This document shows positions 60,573 through 64,000 of a DNA stretch of 64,000 bases, one piece after another. Source of the stretch: Oleiharenicola lentus. GTDB taxonomy: Bacteria > Verrucomicrobiota > Verrucomicrobiia > Opitutales > Opitutaceae. The position numbers were made by a program, and so were the translations under genes. The DNA is taken from contig NZ_SDHX01000001.1 of NCBI RefSeq assembly GCF_004118375.1, positions 2,607,693 through 2,671,692 of the forward strand, given 5' to 3'. The notes beneath the pieces were generated by a model. It saw nothing but the letters and a program-made list of their open reading frames with translations, had not been told where the DNA came from and made no database searches. The first letter of the stretch is position 1. Each line of letters begins with the position of its first letter.

Positions 60573-61530
60573 GCGTCGCCTGTAGCACCTGTTGGGCTCC
60601 GGCATGCGCCGGATCGATCCGCAGTGTGCGCTCGGCCGCGGCGCGGGCTCCCGCACGGTCGCCCTGGCGCAGCAGCACGGTCGCCAACGCAAACGGATAG
60701 TCGGACTCGGCCGGCGCGTTCGCCTCGGCCCCTGCCAGTTCGGCTCCGGCTTCCGACAAGCGATCGGCCTGAGCCAATAGCAGCCCGAGGTTGTAGCGGG
60801 CCCGGTGGGCCTGCTGGTCGAGGCGTAAAGCCAACCTGAATCCGTTTTCGGCCTCCTTAAGCCGCCCCCCCTCGGCAAAGGCGAGTCCCGCGCGCAAGGC
60901 CAGCTGCGCACCCCGGTCGCGGCCGGCCAGTTCCGCAGCGCGATAAAATGCATTTCCCGCCTCCGTGAGCCGGCCCAGCCCGGCCAGCACCAGGCCCTGC
61001 GATTCGCGAATGCCGGCGGAATACGGATCCCAGTCAACGGCCCGGGCAATTTCACGCTCCGCGCCGGCCAGATCTCCCCGGTTGGCCAGATCCTGCCCGA
61101 TACGCAGCCGGCCCGCGGGTTGATCAAGTGTCAGCGCAAGATAGGAATCGAGCTCGTGCCGAATGTCCGAACCGGGTGGCAATGCCGCCGATAGAGCCCA
61201 GGCGGCATCGAGCCGCACCAGCCTAACTGGATCGGTCAGCAACGGCGTGAGCAGACGTGCTGCCTCGGCGCTGCCGGCAAAGAAACGGGCTGCGGCGGCG
61301 CGCTCCATCGGGTCCCCCGCGAGCAAGGCCGCCTCCGCCGCCGGCATCGCGACGCGGGCGTCGGGCAGGGCGGGCAGTAGCGACAGATAGGTCGCCCGCC
61401 ACGCCGGAATGTCCTCGTCGCGCATCAACTCCAGCAAACGGCCGGCCGCCTCCGGTGCACCCGCCTGCGCCGCGGCCACAGCGCGCGCGCGCGCGCTGTC
61501 TGGAGTCCAGCCTCGAACCATACCATTCAT
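60568..61530 (-). pseudogene. TPR-containing 3' part of a frameshifted octaheme cytochrome gene
   Basis: About 320 residues in one frame, with tetratricopeptide-like helices ('HRARYNLGLLLAQADRLSEA', 'SDYPFALATVLLRQGDRAGA') and HEAT-like repeats before them ('LTDPVRLVRLDAAWALSAAL'). On its own it has no leader or promoter; an ATG at 61530 is in frame, but the sequence continues naturally from the upstream cytochrome part. The break lies in the (GC)8 tract at 61481-61496. With one more GC unit the two parts join as 'SRQRARARAVAAAQAGA'. The 'pseudogene' label is provisional: the shift may be real, variable or a sequencing error. Confidence 0.75.
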
Positions 61531-62740
61531 CTGCTTTAGCGACCACCCAATCGAGTCCCTCCCTCTCGTGACACCTACTGCACGCATTGGGAATGCCGAG
61601 TTCCTTCGTGAGCAACGGGTCCGGTTTGAGCCAGCCGTGATCATGGCGCGGCGAACGCTGCATGTAAGTTGTCGTCGGCATGTGACAGGCCACACAACTG
61701 TTGCCGGTGCTGCCAGGCTGATGCCGAGAATGCACCAGCGGGTCGATCGGCGTGGCGCGTCGGCCGCCGGGCATCTCTCGGCCCGGCGCAGCGTGGCACT
61801 GCTGGCACAACTGGTTGTCCGTAGTCGGCAGAATTGTTTTCGTCGTGTGAGGATCGTGGCAGTCGAGACAGGTGACGCCGGCATGGCCCATCCGGCTGAG
61901 CAGCACGGAGGTCCAGTTGAAGTCCTCGTCGCGCTGCTGGCCATCGGGATAAAAAATTTCAGGCTCTACTGGCAGCGTCACCCGGTAGTGATCGTGATAA
62001 CTGTCCCCGGGCTGAAAATCCTCGGTGAGCTTCTCGTTGCGAGCATGACAAGGGGCGCAGGTCTGCATCATCTTTGCCCGGTCACCGAGAAAGGGCGGCT
62101 TGGGACCGGCCGATAGGGGCCTGTTCTTGTCGCCATGACCCGGCGCAGTCGGGCCGTGACATTGGATGCAGCCCACGCCGTGCTCGATCCACGTCGAGGT
62201 GTAGGTGTCGGTGGCTGGGTCATAGCGTCGCTGGTAGCCCGTCATGTGGCAGTGCGCGCACATCGAGTTCCAGTTCATGCCCCGGCCGGTCCAGTGGCCC
62301 CACTCGCCGGCACGGCGATTCTCCGCGCCGAATACGTTGAAGAACTCGTGCTTCGCCGGGTCAAAGGCCTGCTCATGCGGCTGCCAGCGACCACCGGGCG
62401 CGGGCACCAGTGGCTGCCACGAGGGCTTCTGTCCCAATACGAACTCAGGCCGGACCGAGCCCGGCGTGACGAGTGCGAATAACCGGAGCGCTTCGGCATC
62501 TCGCACGGGATCAACCGGCCGATTGGCCTGCGCATGATCGGTCGGCGCCCAGGCGGCGTGAATCTCCGCATGGCACTCGCGGCAAGACTCCGAGGTCTGG
62601 GCCACGGCCTGCTCCACCCGGAGACGCTCGACCGGCACGTCAACCCGCCGGCAACCGGTGGAAAGAGTCAGGCCAACCAGCAACATCCACGCTCCTCCTC
62701 TCGTGCAAGAGCGCGACCGCCGTGTGAGAAGTAAGCCCAT
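61223..62740 (-). pseudogene. Octaheme cytochrome c 5' part of a frameshifted cytochrome-TPR gene
   Basis: Starts at 62740 (MGLLLTRRSRSC) with a lipoprotein-like leader ending 'LTLSTGC'. Eight heme motifs follow: CRECH, CAHCH, CIQCH, CAPCH, CLDCH, CQQCH, CVACH and CSRCH. The good sequence ends with 'YGSRLDSRQRARAR' at the (GC)8 tract; beyond it this frame reads a Gly/Arg/Ala-rich tail to a stop at 61223, typical of an out-of-frame high-GC region. The intact protein would be about 720 residues, a layout (multiheme cytochrome followed by TPRs) common in Planctomycetes and Verrucomicrobia. Likely a periplasmic, membrane-anchored electron carrier. Confidence 0.8.
61481..61496. repeat. (GC)8 dinucleotide tract at the frameshift site
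   Basis: Sixteen bases of alternating GC inside the coding region of the cytochrome-TPR gene. Eight units put the TPR part out of frame; nine units would restore it. Slipped-strand mispairing at such tracts is a known cause of switching, and also of sequencing errors. Confidence 0.9.
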
Positions 62741-63126
62741 TGAAAACAATCGGGGAAGTCCACCCAAGCAGCTGACGATTGCCAAGCCCGGGCCGGTGTA
62801 TTTTGCGCGGCCCGTAATATGCTCGGCATGCCAAGCCCGAAACGGCGTTGGCCTCGGACGCAGCGCGAGTCGGGCCCATTCGGAGCCGCCCCCAGAGCGG
62901 CTGATGACGGTCACACATCAATCGCATTAGCGTACCGCCTCAAATCCATTTAATTCGCCGTGCGATGCCACCCCTTCCCCCTGCTTGTGTCTGGCCTGCT
63001 CCCGCGCGCTGATACCGTGCAGTATCCCTCAGGCCAAAGGCAAGTGAGCACGAATCGCCAATCCAGTCCTGCTTTTCCCTTAGTTTCACAACGTCCCCCA
63101 GCGTTTTGGAACCACCTCCACTACCG
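62741..63126. other. Divergent intergenic region, cytochrome-TPR / third sulfatase
   Basis: 386 nt between divergent starts, expected to hold both promoters. It contains GGCATGCC, several G/C-rich inverted segments, and leader repeat copy B at 63045-63077. I see no small gene with a convincing start and no riboswitch. Confidence 0.4.
63045..63077 (+). repeat. Leader repeat copy B, upstream of the third sulfatase gene
   Basis: 33 nt starting TGAGCACGAATCG, 27 of 33 identical to 56657-56689. It lies 82 nt before the sulfatase ATG, against 81 nt for copy A. Confidence 0.3.
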
Positions 63127-64000
63127 ATGAAATTCACCCACGCGTGCTTGGTACTTCTGTTTGCCCTTGCCCCATTTTTGTCCGCCGCCGACCGGCCCAA
63201 TATTCTGGTCATCGCCGTCGATGATCTGAACCACTGGGTCAACCACCTCGGCCGCAACCCGCAGGTCATTACCCCGAATCTCGACCGTCTTGCCGCCCGA
63301 GGCGTCACGTTCACGAACGCCCACACCGCTTCCTCCGTCTGCAATCCCAGCCGCGCTGCCTTTCTCACCGGCCTACGGCCCTCGACCTCGGGCGTGTATG
63401 GCAATGCCACCGACTGGCGCACGGTGATCGGCGATGGCTACGCACTGCCGGGCTTTCTCCGCCGACAGGGATACTACACTTTCGGCGTAGGCAAACTCTT
63501 CCACACCGCCCGGCATATCCGGCCGGGCGACTGGGATGACTACCCGCAGAATCCGCGCGGCGATGATTCTCTCGCCCAAAATGAAAATTCCTCCGCCCGC
63601 ACCGCACGCAGCGATGCCTCCGTGCCCACTCTGCGCTACACGGCCGGCGATCTTTCCATCGCGGAACTAAGTGGCGGCGACGACAGCGTCGGGGACTACT
63701 GGACCGCCAGTGCCGCGATCTCAGCCCTCGCGGAGCCACGCGACGGACCGTTCTTCATTGCCTGCGGGATATTCCGTCCCCACCTGCCGTGGCATGTTCC
63801 GCAGAAATACTTCGATCTCTACCTCGAGGAAACCATCGAGCTTCCACCCTACCGGCAGGATGACCTCGAGGACGTACCGGGCGGCAAGGCATCCGAGGAG
63901 CACCTGAAGATCCTGGCGGAAGGATCGTGGAAGAAAGCAATCCGCGCCTATCTCGCCTGCATCACCTATGCCGACGTGCAGATCGGGCGCGTGCTCGACG
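63127..64000 (+). CDS. Exported sulfatase, Cys-type (iduronate-2-sulfatase-like), 3' truncated
   Basis: 291 codons are visible; the gene runs off the right edge of the window. A signal peptide (MKFTHACLVLLFALAPFLSA) precedes 'RPNILVIAVDDLNHW' (metal-binding Asp pair). 'SVCNPSRAAFLTG' is the formylglycine site. 'GVGKLFHTARHIRPGDWDDY' and 'IFRPHLPWHVPQKY' resemble iduronate-2-sulfatase-type enzymes, which act on sulfated uronic acids or related sugars. Unlike the two other sulfatases here it is exported, so it should act in the periplasm or outside. The remaining active-site residues are beyond the window. Confidence 0.92.
   Translation, partial: MKFTHACLVLLFALAPFLSAADRPNILVIAVDDLNHWVNHLGRNPQVITPNLDRLAARGVTFTNAHTASSVCNPSRAAFLTGLRPSTSGVYGNATDWRTVIGDGYALPGFLRRQGYYTFGVGKLFHTARHIRPGDWDDYPQNPRGDDSLAQNENSSARTARSDASVPTLRYTAGDLSIAELSGGDDSVGDYWTASAAISALAEPRDGPFFIACGIFRPHLPWHVPQKYFDLYLEETIELPPYRQDDLEDVPGGKASEEHLKILAEGSWKKAIRAYLACITYADVQIGRVLD

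Overview
The window looks like chromosome of a high-GC, glycan-degrading Verrucomicrobiota bacterium, most likely Opitutaceae. The clues are the paired DUF1592/DUF1552 genes and a DUF1080-dehydrogenase-cytochrome fusion typical of the PVC group, two large TonB-dependent receptors with no SusD partner and a shared N-terminal 'LSPFQV' segment, many Cys-type sulfatases with an anaerobic maturase, and weak or absent Shine-Dalgarno sequences. This placement comes from gene content alone. I saw no tRNA, rRNA, insertion sequence, CRISPR array or phage gene.

Layout. 0-9.1 kb: the end of a GH43-like enzyme, an SSS sugar symporter, a secreted DUF1080/sorbosone-dehydrogenase/cytochrome c fusion, a GH27 alpha-galactosidase, an aldo/keto reductase, an EF-hand protein and a GH4 (MelA-like) alpha-galactosidase. 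9.1-15.7 kb (minus strand): a XylR-type AraC regulator, then a tight DUF1592-DUF1552-ankyrin unit. 15.8-18.0 kb: two exported proteins made only of carbohydrate-binding-like modules. 18.2-28.9 kb: a close-packed and largely translationally coupled run carrying an acid-sugar catabolic set (isopropylmalate/tartrate-dehydrogenase-like enzyme, cyclase, ACS-type MFS transporter, Gfo/Idh/MocA oxidoreductase, VOC protein, DUF1537 kinase). It leads into a 1256-residue exported glycosidase with a C-terminal ThuA domain, then a beta-propeller protein. 29.0-30.3 kb: xylose isomerase. 30.7-45.9 kb: two TonB receptors, two LacI regulators, a zinc alcohol dehydrogenase, a SulP transporter, an anaerobic sulfatase maturase, an MsmX/UgpC-type ABC ATPase and a DUF1080 protein. 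46.1-60.6 kb: a YtfQ-like binding protein, then GH27, Kelch, sulfatase, GH43, esterase, a CUT1 binding protein with two permeases, a MacB/FtsX permease and a second sulfatase. 60.6-64 kb: an octaheme cytochrome-TPR gene split by a frameshift at a (GC)8 tract, and the start of a third, exported sulfatase.

How the parts may work together (inference): TonB receptors bring plant- or algal-type oligosaccharides (galactosides, xylosides, sulfated and possibly esterified glycans) into the periplasm. SSS, CUT1 ABC and MFS systems move them across the inner membrane. Two of the three sulfatases and both GH27 enzymes lack signal peptides, so part of the desulfation and galactoside cleavage probably happens in the cytoplasm. 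The maturase activates the sulfatases and the SulP protein may handle the released sulfate. The MsmX-like ATPase at 39.6 kb is the only candidate in view to power the CUT1 permeases at 54.6-56.7 kb, which have no ATPase beside them.

The least described items are the acid-sugar operon coupled to the multidomain glycosidase-ThuA fusion, the three-member family of 'SMREDGxELD' binding modules, the DUF1592/DUF1552/ankyrin unit, the CUT1 permease with an extra extracytoplasmic segment, and the dinucleotide tract that breaks the cytochrome-TPR gene.
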